The notes: a model not told the origin generated them from the letters alone. Positions 42,139 to 51,106 are shown, numbered from the stretch's first letter. The stretch: 64,000 bases of DNA from Thermomicrobiales bacterium (GCA_019637585.1 JAHBVL010000013.1:3403-67402); one strand, 5' to 3'. Made by a program: numbers and translations.

Positions 42139-43434
42139 ATGGACGGAGACAAACTCGACGCGATCGTCGTAGGCGCCGGGCCCGCTGGCGTCACAGCGGC
42201 GAAGGTGATGGCCGAAGCCGGTCTGGCCGTCGTGGTGCTCGAACGCGGGCAATATCCGGGCGCCAAGAATGTCTCCGGTGGCATCCTCTATCGCCATCCC
42301 ACCGAGCAATTCGCGCCGGGATTCGAAGAGGACGCTCCTCTTGAACGGCCGATCATCGAGCAGCGCTACCTGGCGCTGACCGAGGACGCCATGCTGGGTG
42401 GCGTTTTCCGCTCAATGAAGTTCGCTGAACCGCCCTACAACGCCTATTCCGTACTCCGGTCGGAGTTCGACCAGTGGTTTGCCGGCAAGGCTGAATCGGC
42501 TGGCGCCGAGATCTACCCCGAGTTCACCGTGACCGATCTCCTCAAGGAGGAGGGGAAGGTGGTCGGTGTGTCGACCGGCGAACCGGATGGTGAGCTGGAG
42601 TCGCATGTGGTCGTGCTGGCCGATGGCGCGAACTCGTTGCTGGCGAAACAGGCGGGACTCCATCGCGAATGGTCGCCGATGGAACAAGCGCTGATCGCCA
42701 AGGAGTTGATCGCGCTTCCGGCTGAGAAGATCGACGACCGATTCGCGCTTCCGGCGGGGCTTGGCGCGGCGTATGAGATTTTCGGCGAATCGACCTGGGG
42801 GATGCTCGGTTATGGTTTCATCTACACCAACAAGGAATCGATCTCGATCGGCACCGGTGCGCTTCTCCAGGACTTGATGACCTCGGGCAGAAATGTCAAC
42901 GACATGCTGGACCGCTTCAAAAAGCACCCGGCCATCGCTCCGCTGATTCAGGGTGGTGAAACAGTCGAGTACTCGGCGCACCTGATTCCCGAAATCGGCT
43001 ATGACCGGCTGCCCGGTCTGTACGGCAATGGCGTGGTTGTGGTTGGCGATGCCGCCGGGTTGATCAATCCGATCAATCGGGAAGGAGCCAATCTGGCGAT
43101 GCTTTCGGGACAGCTGGCCGCCCAGGCGATCATCGAAGCGAAGGAGCGAGGGGACTTCACTGCGCCGTCGCTGGCACGCTACGAGGAACTCCTCGATCAG
43201 TCGATCATCATGGCCGACATGAAGAAAATCCGGAAGATCGCGCCATTCGCGCACGACAGACCGCAGTTGTTCACGACCTATCCGCGGATGATGGCCGACG
43301 CCGCCTACGAGTATCTGAAGGTCGACGGTACGGCCAAGAGCGTCAAGCAGAAATCGATCGCCAGGAAGCTCTCCTCGCTCCCTCGCAAAACGCTGGCCAA
43401 CGATCTGTTCGGCGCGCTGAAGGCGATGAAGTAA
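42139..43434 (+). CDS. FixC-like FAD oxidoreductase (ETF-quinone oxidoreductase type)
   Basis: A 431-residue flavoprotein with the Rossmann motif IVVGAGPAGVTAAK, GAKNVSGGILY and VVVGDAAGLINPINREGANLAM, as in FixC and the N-terminal part of ETF:ubiquinone oxidoreductase. It should take electrons from EtfAB and pass them to the quinone pool. The partner ferredoxin-like FixX, which supplies the 4Fe-4S cluster, is not fused and no gene for it follows before the next promoter. It may be encoded elsewhere or not needed. Confidence 0.9.
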   Translation: MDGDKLDAIVVGAGPAGVTAAKVMAEAGLAVVVLERGQYPGAKNVSGGILYRHPTEQFAPGFEEDAPLERPIIEQRYLALTEDAMLGGVFRSMKFAEPPYNAYSVLRSEFDQWFAGKAESAGAEIYPEFTVTDLLKEEGKVVGVSTGEPDGELESHVVVLADGANSLLAKQAGLHREWSPMEQALIAKELIALPAEKIDDRFALPAGLGAAYEIFGESTWGMLGYGFIYTNKESISIGTGALLQDLMTSGRNVNDMLDRFKKHPAIAPLIQGGETVEYSAHLIPEIGYDRLPGLYGNGVVVVGDAAGLINPINREGANLAMLSGQLAAQAIIEAKERGDFTAPSLARYEELLDQSIIMADMKKIRKIAPFAHDRPQLFTTYPRMMADAAYEYLKVDGTAKSVKQKSIARKLSSLPRKTLANDLFGALKAMK

Positions 43435-43494
43435 GCTCTGCCGTTCTCCCAGAAACCTGGTACGGATTGTCCGCGAGAAGCCGCTACCGGCATA

Positions 43495-43506
43495 GCAACC
43501 GGTTGC
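43495..43506. promoter_or_regulatory. LacI-type palindrome GCAACCGGTTGC
   Basis: A twelve-base perfect palindrome with a central CG, the hallmark of LacI/GalR-family operators. It ends 19 bases before the -35 box of the sugar transporter promoter. No LacI-family regulator gene lies in the window. Confidence 0.55.
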
Positions 43507-43525
43507 GGATTTCGTGCAGCATGGT

Positions 43526-43553
43526 TTGACAATCCCGTCCTCCTGACGATAAT
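43526..43553 (+). promoter_or_regulatory. Sigma-70 promoter of the sugar ABC operon
   Basis: TTGACA (43526-43531), 16-base spacer, GATAAT (43548-43553). This is the best consensus promoter seen in the window. It stands 63 bases before the start of the solute-binding protein gene. Confidence 0.75.
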
Positions 43554-43616
43554 TGCTTCACTCGCGAAAGCGACAAGCCAATTTGAGGGGCCAGTGCCCG
43601 AGGGAGGAGTACGAGG

Positions 43617-45026
43617 ATGTACGACCGATTTCTGCACAAACCGATCTCTCGCAGAGGCATGATGAAATCGACCGGCGCCGCTCTTGCGCTTGGTCTTTCT
43701 CCTGCTGCTGCCATGCGGATCGAGGCGATGGCGCAGGAGGCGTCTCCTTCAGCGGATATCGCTGGAACCAGCCTGAAAATCCTTCAATGGAGCCATTTCG
43801 TGCCGGCCTACGATGTCTGGTTCGACGCATTCGCCCAGGCATGGGGCGAAGCCAACGATGTCGACGTCACCGTCGACCACATCAACACTGCCGATATCCC
43901 GGCCACGATCGCTGCCGAACTCAGCGCCGGGGAAGGGCACGATCTGGTCGAGCACATTTCGTCTCTTGCCCAGTACGAGACCTCGATGCTCGATATGTCG
44001 GATATCGTCGCGGAGTCGACGAACCGGCATGGTGAGCAACTGGCCATGACCGCTGCCAACACCTTCAACCCGACGACGGGCAAGTTCTACGCCTATTGCC
44101 ATGGCTATGCGCCCGACCCGGGCAACTATCGCAAGAGTCTCTGGGAGAACGCCGGGATTCCGGACGGCCCCAATACCTGGGCCGAGCTGCTGGAAGGTGG
44201 CGCCAGCATTCGCTCGGAGCAGGGTGTCCAACTGGGCATCGGGATGTCGAACGAAATCGACTCCCGCATGGCGGCGCAGACACTTCTCTGGGCATATGGC
44301 GGATCGATCCAGGACGAAAACGAGAACGTGGTGATCAACTCGCCGGAGAATGTCGAGGCTGTGGCTTACATGGCCGAGCTCTTCCGGTCGTCGATGACGG
44401 AAGAGGTCTTCAGCTGGAATGCCGCCTCGAACAATCAGCTGATGATCGCCGGACAGGCTTCCTATATCCTCAATTCGATCTCCGCCTATCGAACGGTGCA
44501 GGACGTCCAGCCGGAAGTGGCGGACGACATTTTCTTCAAGACGCCGCTCGAGGGGCCTGCTGGTCCGGACTTCGCCAAAGCGCACGGCCACGCCGTGATG
44601 ATGTACCAGATTCCCAACTACAGCCCGAACACCGATACGGCTCGCGAATTCCTGCTCTACCTGCAGGACAACTACGGCGAGGCCATCGTTCAGAGCAAGT
44701 ACTACAACTTCTCCGCCTATCCATCGAATCTGCCTGAGCTGCTGGAAGATGGCGGTCTGCTGGACAACGACGAGTTCGGCTCCAATCCGCCGGACAAGTT
44801 GAGCACGTTGAAGTCGGCCAACGAATGGACCACCAATCTGGGTTGGCCAGGCCCGGCGAATGCCGCCATGGGCGAAATCTTCAATCTCCCGATCATTCCG
44901 AACATGATGGCCCGCGCAGCCACCGGTCTCCAGACGCCGGAAGAGGCTGTGGCGCAGGCCGAAGAAGAGGTGACCGAGATCTTCGATCGATGGCGATCGG
45001 AAGGCCTGATCGGCGGCGGCTCCTAG
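43617..45026 (+). CDS. Sugar ABC transporter solute-binding protein
   Basis: A 469-residue family-1 type extracellular binding protein. The N-terminus has twin arginines (ISRRGMMKSTGAALALG) and an Ala-rich h-region, suggesting Tat export; there is no lipobox Cys. The mature part has LKILQWSHFVPAYDVWFDAF and GKFYAYCHGYAPDPGNYRKS, with the hinge-like NAGIPDGPNTWAELL. GGGAGGAG precedes the ATG. A hairpin follows it, then the ATPase and two permease genes. The ligand is likely a sugar or glycerol-type polyol, by analogy with MalE/UgpB-like systems. Confidence 0.88.
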   Translation: MYDRFLHKPISRRGMMKSTGAALALGLSPAAAMRIEAMAQEASPSADIAGTSLKILQWSHFVPAYDVWFDAFAQAWGEANDVDVTVDHINTADIPATIAAELSAGEGHDLVEHISSLAQYETSMLDMSDIVAESTNRHGEQLAMTAANTFNPTTGKFYAYCHGYAPDPGNYRKSLWENAGIPDGPNTWAELLEGGASIRSEQGVQLGIGMSNEIDSRMAAQTLLWAYGGSIQDENENVVINSPENVEAVAYMAELFRSSMTEEVFSWNAASNNQLMIAGQASYILNSISAYRTVQDVQPEVADDIFFKTPLEGPAGPDFAKAHGHAVMMYQIPNYSPNTDTAREFLLYLQDNYGEAIVQSKYYNFSAYPSNLPELLEDGGLLDNDEFGSNPPDKLSTLKSANEWTTNLGWPGPANAAMGEIFNLPIIPNMMARAATGLQTPEEAVAQAEEEVTEIFDRWRSEGLIGGGS

Positions 45027-45049
45027 TCTCCGGCGTTCTTCTCGGGAGT

Positions 45050-45077
45050 CGCTTGTGGACAACGATGTCCACGAGCG
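45050..45077 (+). promoter_or_regulatory. Intra-operon hairpin after the sugar SBP gene
   Basis: CGCTTGTGGACA and TGTCCACGAGCG pair as a twelve-base-pair stem (one G-T) around a four-base ACGA loop. It lies in the 132-base gap between the binding protein and ATPase genes and has no T-run. It is likely to stabilise the SBP message or reduce read-through. Confidence 0.55.
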
Positions 45078-45158
45078 GCAGTCTTCGATGTCATCCATCG
45101 TTCGTGTGGGACGCCGGGCCTGTGGGTCCGGCTCCCATCCAGCCAGAGTCCGTTCACT

Positions 45159-46178
45159 ATGGCATCAGTTGAAGTTCGCGAAATCGTCAAGCAGTTCGGA
45201 GAGAATGCTCCGGCCGTCGACCATATTTCACTGACCGCGCAGGATGGCGAATTCCTGGTGCTGCTTGGCCCGTCGGGATGTGGCAAGACGACCCTGCTGC
45301 GGATGATCGGCGGGCTCGAACCGCCGACCAGTGGCGACGTGGTCATCGGAAACCATGTGGTCACCCACCTGCCACCCCGAGCGCGGCGCATTGCCATGGT
45401 CTTTCAGAGCTATGCGCTCTACCCGCATATGTCGGTGCACGACAACATTGCCTTTCCGCTCAGGGCACAGGGAACGCCCAAAGCCGAGCAGGAAAAGCGG
45501 ATCAACTGGGCGGCATCGATTCTCGGGCTCGACGGATTGATGAAACGGAAACCTCGCCAGCTATCGGGTGGTCAGCGACAACGAGTCGCCTTGGCCCGGG
45601 CACTGGTGCGCGAACCAAGCGTGTTTCTTCTCGACGAACCCCTTTCCAACCTCGACGCCCAGCGCCGCGCGTCCGCGCGTGACGAACTGCAGCAGTTCCA
45701 GCGATCGATCGGCACCACGACCATCTATGTCACCCACGATCAGGTCGAAGCGATGGGTATGGGAGACCGGATTGCCGTGCTGAACCTCGGAACGGTGCGC
45801 CAGATCGGCACGCCGCAAGAGATCTACGACGATCCAGCTGATACCTTTGTCGCCACATTCCTCGGCTCGCCGCCCATGAACCTGGTCGAACGGGGAACCA
45901 TGCTGCACGGTTTTCGCCCTGAGCACTTTTCGCCGGCGGCCTGGCATGACGCCGCGAATCCCTTCGAACGATTCTCATTCGTCCCGCATCGCGAGGAGTA
46001 TCTCGGCGCTGAGCGCCTGATCTATGGCGAAGTGGGGGACGAGAAAGTCGTTGCCCGCTTTCCCGCCACGACTCAGCTCGATTTTTCGATTGGACACCCG
46101 GTCGAGTTCGGCGTCGCAACGCGGCACATGCGGTATTTCGACGCTGAATCAGGTGTCCGCTCCTACGAAACGCCATGA
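45159..46178 (+). CDS. Sugar ABC transporter ATP-binding protein (MalK/UgpC-like)
   Basis: A 339-residue ABC ATPase with Walker A LLGPSGCGKTT, Q-loop VFQSYALYPHMSV, signature RQLSGGQRQRVALARAL, Walker B VFLLDEPLSNLD and switch VTHDQVEAM. The C-terminal regulatory part is short and has HGFRPEHFSPAA, the TOBE-type sequence seen in MalK proteins. The gene overlaps the first permease by four bases (ATGA). Confidence 0.93.
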   Translation: MASVEVREIVKQFGENAPAVDHISLTAQDGEFLVLLGPSGCGKTTLLRMIGGLEPPTSGDVVIGNHVVTHLPPRARRIAMVFQSYALYPHMSVHDNIAFPLRAQGTPKAEQEKRINWAASILGLDGLMKRKPRQLSGGQRQRVALARALVREPSVFLLDEPLSNLDAQRRASARDELQQFQRSIGTTTIYVTHDQVEAMGMGDRIAVLNLGTVRQIGTPQEIYDDPADTFVATFLGSPPMNLVERGTMLHGFRPEHFSPAAWHDAANPFERFSFVPHREEYLGAERLIYGEVGDEKVVARFPATTQLDFSIGHPVEFGVATRHMRYFDAESGVRSYETP

Positions 46179-47152
46179 GCGCGCTCACGTCCCCCTCAAC
46201 GGGTGAAACGCTGACCTGGTCGGACGACGACTTCGAGCCGGATGGCCGCTATCTCCTCGACAATTCGCGGCTGCTCGGTCCGATCATGCTGATGCCCGCG
46301 GTCATCTACATCATCGGTCTGGTAGGGGTGCCGTTTGCGCTGGCGATCGCCTATGCCTTCAGCGACGTGACGGTTGGCGATCAGAGTATCGATTGGGTCG
46401 GACTGCGGAACTTCCGGGATGTCTGGGGGAACGACACCTTCCAGCGCGCCCTGCGCAACAGTTTCATGTTCGCCATCGTGTCGCAGGTCATCGTGATCAT
46501 CCTGGCCAACATGCTGGCGATGGTGCTGTCGGCGAATTTCCACGGGAAGCGGATCGTCCGCTTTCTGGTGCTGCTTCCGTGGACGACCCCGATCGCCCTG
46601 GCGGTGATCGGCTGGCTCTGGACGCTGGACAACGTGTACAGCCCGATCGACGCCGCGCTGCGGGAACTCGGCCTGCTCGGACCGGGAACGATGTTCGGAC
46701 CGGGCAAGAATATGCTCTGGCTGGCCAAACCTGATCTGGCGCAATTGTCCGTTCTCACGGTGCACGTCTGGCGGACGTTGCCGCTGGCCACGGTGATCCT
46801 GCTGGCCGGGCTGGCGGCGATTCCCCAGGATGTCAAGGATGCCGCCGATGTCGATGGAGCCAGTTTCTGGCGGCAGTTCTTCTACATCCGGGTGCCGTTG
46901 CTGATTCCGATCATGACTGTCGCCATTCTGTACGGGATCGTTTTCACCTTCACGGATATGACCGTGGTGTACATCCTGACCCGGGGAGGTCCGATCGACA
47001 ACACGCAAGTGCTGGCGAGCTGGGCCTTCTTCACCGGTGTCGAAGCGAGCAATCTGGCCCATGGGGCGGCGATCGCGCTCTTCCTCTTCCCGCTCCTGGT
47101 CGTGGTGGCGCTGATCATGTTGCGGGTGGCCAAACGAGCGGAGACGGTGTAG
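46175..47152 (+). CDS. Sugar ABC transporter permease (MalF type)
   Basis: A 325-residue inner-membrane permease with about six hydrophobic segments. The EAA loop is DVKDAADVDGASFWRQFFYI, followed by RVPLLIPIMTVAI, and contacts the ATPase. The start overlaps the ATPase stop and the stop is directly followed by the next permease start. Confidence 0.92.
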   Translation: MSALTSPSTGETLTWSDDDFEPDGRYLLDNSRLLGPIMLMPAVIYIIGLVGVPFALAIAYAFSDVTVGDQSIDWVGLRNFRDVWGNDTFQRALRNSFMFAIVSQVIVIILANMLAMVLSANFHGKRIVRFLVLLPWTTPIALAVIGWLWTLDNVYSPIDAALRELGLLGPGTMFGPGKNMLWLAKPDLAQLSVLTVHVWRTLPLATVILLAGLAAIPQDVKDAADVDGASFWRQFFYIRVPLLIPIMTVAILYGIVFTFTDMTVVYILTRGGPIDNTQVLASWAFFTGVEASNLAHGAAIALFLFPLLVVVALIMLRVAKRAETV

Positions 47153-48046
47153 ATGTCTGCAGCAGCAGCCCAGCCATACGAACCAGATATCTCGTCGACG
47201 AAGCGAGGTGGCAAAGCGGCCCGGCGGGGTGTGCTCTATCTGGCGGCGATCTTCTTTTCCGTCTTCGCGGCGCTCCCCTTTGCCTGGATGGTCTTCACCG
47301 TTTTCAAATCGAATCAGGATCTCTACAACGGGCAGAATGTGCCGTTCCGGTTCAATGAAGGCTCGCCGACGCTGGACAATATCCGTCTTCTCTGGAATCA
47401 GACGAACTATCCGACCTTTCTGCAGAACACGGTGGTCGTGTCGATCCTGGTCGTGATCATCACGCTGCTGGTCGCGGTGCCTGCCGCCTATTCGTTGACT
47501 CGCCTGGTCGGCCGGTGGGGCGAGAATCTCGGTATCGCCATCTTTCTGGTCTATCTGATTCCGCCGACACTGTTGTTCATCCCGATGACGCGGGTGGTGG
47601 CGGTGCTGGGACTGAAGAACTCGATGTTCTCGATGGTGGTGGTCTATCCAACCTTCACCATTCCGTTCTGCACCTGGCTGATGATGGGTTTCTTCAAGTC
47701 GGTGCCCTGGGATATCGAAGAACAGGCGATGATCGACGGATACAGCCGGGTTGGAGCCATCTGGCGGGCAGTCCTGCCAGTTTCCCTCCCCGGTATCCTG
47801 ACGGTGATCGTCTTCACCGTGGCGCTGACGCTCCACGAGTTCGTCTATGCGCTGGCGTTCGTGACCTCGTCGTCCGAGAAGCCGGTTTCGACCGGTGTGA
47901 CAACCGAGCTGATTCGGGGCGACGTCTTTTTCTGGCAATCGCTGATGGCCGCCGCGGCGATCGTGGCCATTCCTGTTGCACTCCTCTACACGTTGTTCCT
48001 CGATCGATTCGTCGCGGGATTCACACTCGGCGCGGTGAAGGGCTAG
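47153..48046 (+). CDS. Sugar ABC transporter permease (MalG type)
   Basis: A 297-residue partner permease. The EAA loop is IEEQAMIDGYSRVGAIWR, followed by AVLPVSLPGILTVIVF. LPFAWMVFTVFKSNQDLYNG near the N-terminus is typical of the group. The start is the base after the stop of the MalF-type gene. It closes the operon. Confidence 0.92.
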   Translation: MSAAAAQPYEPDISSTKRGGKAARRGVLYLAAIFFSVFAALPFAWMVFTVFKSNQDLYNGQNVPFRFNEGSPTLDNIRLLWNQTNYPTFLQNTVVVSILVVIITLLVAVPAAYSLTRLVGRWGENLGIAIFLVYLIPPTLLFIPMTRVVAVLGLKNSMFSMVVVYPTFTIPFCTWLMMGFFKSVPWDIEEQAMIDGYSRVGAIWRAVLPVSLPGILTVIVFTVALTLHEFVYALAFVTSSSEKPVSTGVTTELIRGDVFFWQSLMAAAAIVAIPVALLYTLFLDRFVAGFTLGAVKG

Positions 48047-48152
48047 GAATAGTCACGCTCACCCCGGTCTGGAAATTGCGTCACACTTGAACTGCTGACG
48101 ACTCGTGCCGCGTGCTTCGCGGTGCGATCGCAATGAACCATGGGAACAGGTG

Positions 48153-48341
48153 ATGAATCGCGAACCTCGAGAAACGACCAGACCTCCCGCGCCGCGCCGG
48201 TCAACCGATCGCCCTGACGATGACGTGGCGGATGCCGTCGAAATTGCCTCCGAGGAATCCTTTCCCGCCTCCGATCCGCCCGGCTGGGTGGGAGGCGTCA
48301 CGGAACGAGAGCACTCGGACGAAAACAGCCTGGACGGGTGA
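48153..48341 (+). CDS. Small conserved protein with EESFPASDPP motif
   Basis: A 62-residue protein rich in Arg, Asp and Pro. Residues 29-48 carry VEIASEESFPASDPPGW, a motif seen in many small proteins of unknown function in diverse bacteria. CAGGTG stands just before the ATG. It precedes a strong terminator. No further function can be assigned. Confidence 0.65.
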   Translation: MNREPRETTRPPAPRRSTDRPDDDVADAVEIASEESFPASDPPGWVGGVTEREHSDENSLDG

Positions 48342-48392
48342 CCGGCGCCAGCCCAGCAAGAGTTGGGTTTGGCAACGGCCAACTCAAACAGC

Positions 48393-48420
48393 AAAACCCG
48401 CCGCGAAAGCGGCGGGTTTT
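48393..48420. terminator. Rho-independent terminator, bidirectional
   Basis: AAAACCCGCCGC, GAAA loop, GCGGCGGGTTTT: an eight-base GC stem (CCCGCCGC/GCGGCGGG), extended by A-T pairs, with T-runs on both strands. It lies between the small plus-strand gene and the opposing PRC-like gene and can serve both. Confidence 0.9.
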
Positions 48421-48440
48421 GATCGAGTGTTCCTCGATTG

Positions 48441-48806
48441 TCACGAGGGTATGCGGGGCGGCAACTTCGGGTCGACCTCGTAGGCGTTCTGGCTGAAAGC
48501 CCCGGAAACATAATGGTGTTCGGTTTCATCCGGTACCGGCAGGTCTTCCCCCGCGGCGGGCGGATGATCCCAGCCGCTGTTCAGCACCTCGTCTTTGGTC
48601 ACGGTAAGAAAGACTTCCTCTTCGGTGTAGTTCGCCACTGCCGAGAAGGGGATGTAGTAGTCGGACGAGAAGATGAGTCCCTTCTCGATGACCAGGTACT
48701 TGTCGTCCCATGACTTCACCTTGCCGATCTTTCCGCCATCGGTGCCAAAGACCGAAGCGCCCATCTGCAGGTGGTGTTGCCGTGTTGCGTCTGCGAAGCG
48801 TTCCAT
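48441..48806 (-). CDS. PRC-barrel/DUF2171-like protein
   Basis: A 121-residue protein. The first 70 residues form a PRC-barrel-like fold: GASVFGTDGGKIGKVKSWDD, YLVIEKGLIFSSDYYIPFSA and VFLTVTKDEVL. Such domains occur in stress-related and RNA-processing proteins. Three ATGs in a row (48812, 48809, 48806) follow AAGGAG; the last has the best spacing. The tail DLPVPDETEHHYVSGAFS is of unknown meaning. Confidence 0.7.
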   Translation of the reverse strand: MERFADATRQHHLQMGASVFGTDGGKIGKVKSWDDKYLVIEKGLIFSSDYYIPFSAVANYTEEEVFLTVTKDEVLNSGWDHPPAAGEDLPVPDETEHHYVSGAFSQNAYEVDPKLPPRIPS

Positions 48807-48944
48807 CATCATTCTCCTTCCGAATCGGCGACTGTCCCCCGGACGCTGACGATTCGGATTGCGCGCGGTGGTGTCGGATCAAAGAGTGGACCGCGCATCC
48901 TGAATGTGATGCTGCAAGTTGTGTGCCGCCCAGGGCGCGCCCGC

Positions 48945-48972
48945 TGAAAGCGCCATAAATGGCGAGGCTACG
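48945..48972. repeat. 28-bp dispersed repeat, copy 2
   Basis: Identical to 11300-11327, same orientation. It ends 13 bases before the stop codon of the DsbA-family gene. The core inverted repeat CGCCATAAATGGCG is kept. Confidence 0.7.
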
Positions 48973-48985
48973 GGCGGCGGTGGCG

Positions 48986-49657
48986 CTATCCGGCGATGAC
49001 GCGGTCGAGGATGCCGGCGAGTTTCCGGGCGCGGTCGGAAGGGGTGAGTCCGGGGGTGTTCAGTGCAACTCGCCAGTTGTCATCCACGCTCATATCGGTC
49101 AGGCCGAAGTCGTGGACGAGCTCGCCATCGGGGAGGATCCAGGTCGGGCTGCCGGGAACGGATGCCGTCTCCCAGCCATACCTGGCGTCGTCGATGACCT
49201 GTTGCTTGCACACGCCGCGATCGAAATCGGCTTCGAACTGAATCGGATCGAGACCGGCTTCGCCCGCCAGCTCGATGAGCACATGCCGCAAAGAGACGCA
49301 GCGGCTGCCGGCGAAGAAGGCGACCCGTATGGCCCAGGCCATGTCGTCTCCCAGGGCGGGACTCTGCCGGTGTGCGCAATGGACGGCTTCGAGTGCGGGA
49401 AGGCTGGTGACGGGCCATTCGCTCTCGGGCGCATGCCACGGAGCATAGGGCAGATCGGGTTCGTTCAGAAAGAGAATGGGGAGCTCGGCTTCGATGCCTC
49501 GCTTCGGCGTCTGGGCCTGGTTCACATACTCCAACGCCAGACTGCGGTGGACGATTTCGATCTGCCCCTCGTACTCACCTCTGATCGATCGCCACGAGGA
49601 ATGAACGAGATAGGCGAACGGGCAGATGAGATCGGCGTACATCTGGATCTGTTTCAT
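48986..49657 (-). CDS. DsbA-family oxidoreductase
   Basis: A 223-residue thioredoxin-fold protein with the helical insertion typical of DsbA/FrnE/HCCA-isomerase relatives. The active-site region is YADLICPFAYLV: a single Cys followed by Pro, with Ala where the second Cys of CxxC would be. The cis-Pro region is SVPGSPTWILPDGEL. It may act as an isomerase or glutathione-type enzyme rather than a dithiol oxidase. ATG 49657 fits the domain start, and ATG 49693 is also possible. No signal peptide is seen, so it is probably cytoplasmic. Confidence 0.75.
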   Translation of the reverse strand: MKQIQMYADLICPFAYLVHSSWRSIRGEYEGQIEIVHRSLALEYVNQAQTPKRGIEAELPILFLNEPDLPYAPWHAPESEWPVTSLPALEAVHCAHRQSPALGDDMAWAIRVAFFAGSRCVSLRHVLIELAGEAGLDPIQFEADFDRGVCKQQVIDDARYGWETASVPGSPTWILPDGELVHDFGLTDMSVDDNWRVALNTPGLTPSDRARKLAGILDRVIAG

Positions 49658-49791
49658 CGGGAGGGCGCGTCCATCGCAAAGAACCGGATACATCTGTCGC
49701 GATTCTACCGCCGTGGCGGTGCGGTCGCTGGATGCAAACGAAAGCGGCGGACGCAACTCGCGTCCGCCGCTCGTCCCGAAGCCGAACCCGG

Positions 49792-50232
49792 CTACTGCGG
49801 GCTGTTGGATACGTCGATCATCCAGGGAATGCCGTACTTGTCTGTGAAGCTGCCGTAATAGTCTCCCCAGACCTGATCGGCCATCTCCATGTCAACTTTG
49901 CCTCCCTCGGAAAGCGCGGCAAACAGGCGATCTGCTTCCTCCCGAGAATCAGGCATGACCATGATGTGCACCGTATTGCCGAAGGTGAGGGTGAACCCCA
50001 TCGACTCTGTTGCGTCGGTGCCCATGAGCATATGACCGCCGGTGATGGGCAGGGAGATATGCATGATCAGGTTCGCGTGCGGGTCGTTCTTGTCCATCGG
50101 TGAGCCATCCGGACCGGGCATGTCGGCAAGCCGGTAGATGCCGGTGAACTCTGTGCCAAACACCGATTTGTAGAAATTGAAGACTTCTTCCGTATTGCCG
50201 TTGAAGTTCAGATACGTTCCAACTGAAGCCAT
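49792..50232 (-). CDS. VOC/PhnB-like small protein
   Basis: A 146-residue vicinal-oxygen-chelate fold protein of the PhnB (3-dmu-9_3-mt) type. Motifs are YLNFNGNTEEVFNFYKSVFG, HISLPITGGHMLMGTD and the C-terminal GDYYGSFTDKYGIPWMIDV. These proteins are often stress- or antibiotic-related and many have no known reaction. AAAGGAT stands eight bases before ATG 50232. The frame continues to 50727 but that part is a shadow. Confidence 0.88.
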   Translation of the reverse strand: MASVGTYLNFNGNTEEVFNFYKSVFGTEFTGIYRLADMPGPDGSPMDKNDPHANLIMHISLPITGGHMLMGTDATESMGFTLTFGNTVHIMVMPDSREEADRLFAALSEGGKVDMEMADQVWGDYYGSFTDKYGIPWMIDVSNSPQ

Positions 50233-50419
50233 GGTCAGATCCTTTCGGCTCACGCCAGTCATGTCCACGATGTCGATACGTGTATGCCCGAAGTCCAGAT
50301 CGCCTTTCTCGATCATCCTGCCTGGTTCACTCGCTAGTCGATTGGTTCCTGTCTCTTTCGACACCGGATCGATGGCAAATGTGAGATGCGCCCGCAGGAG
50401 ATCAGAGCCAGCGACGCCG

Positions 50420-50839
50420 TCAGTTCGCCTCGGCGTACGTTTTGAAGGCGTCCAGAATGGCTTGCCATCCCTCCTGCTGAAACTCGTGCGGGTACTCGTT
50501 CTCCGGATCGAAGAGGACGGTGACCTTCGACGATCCACCCAGATCCTCGATATCGACTTCCGCCTGGCGGCCATCGTCCATGGTGTAGGCCAGCCGCGCT
50601 GGTTCGGACACCTCGGTATAGACGCCGGAGAAGTCGAAGCCTTCGCTGCCGTCGCGTGCTTCCATGCGGTGCTTGAACCGTCCGCCGACACGCAGATCGT
50701 TCTCCGATGACGGTGTGTGCCAGTCATCGGACGCGGAGTTCCAGCGTGTGATGTGCTCTGGCTGGTTGTAGTAGGACCACACCTTGTCGGGTGCGGCGGC
50801 TATGGTCGCTTCCACCTTCAGTTTCGTCGACTCGGTCAC
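50420..50839 (-). CDS. SRPBCC-domain protein (AHSA1-like)
   Basis: A 139-residue START/Bet v1-like domain. It opens VEATIAAAPDKVWSYYNQPEHITRW and has FSGVYTEVSEPARLAYT, then VTVLFDPENEYPHEFQQEGW and AILDAFKTYAE. These fit AHSA1-type small ligand-binding proteins. GTG 50839 has AAGGAG seven bases upstream. It lies 187 bases before the VOC gene on the same strand; such pairs are frequent. Confidence 0.85.
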   Translation of the reverse strand: MTESTKLKVEATIAAAPDKVWSYYNQPEHITRWNSASDDWHTPSSENDLRVGGRFKHRMEARDGSEGFDFSGVYTEVSEPARLAYTMDDGRQAEVDIEDLGGSSKVTVLFDPENEYPHEFQQEGWQAILDAFKTYAEAN

Positions 50840-51106
50840 TTTTCGCTCCTTTTCCCTGAGAGACTTCCGCCGTTCTGCCTCGATTGTGCAGACTTCACAA
50901 CATTGTCGTACCGAATGTGGGGAAATCGACACGCTCCAGCCGTCGCGCCATTTCCGTGCCAGCGACTTTCCAGAATACTGCTTGTGTTTTGCATGAGTCA
51001 TATGTCAGACTGGAAATGCATACACAACGTGTTGGGGGCGAATGGCGGCTTGTTGCACCGCCGGTTCGATGGACGCTCCCGCGATTTCGGCAGAGGAGAT
51101 GCAGGC

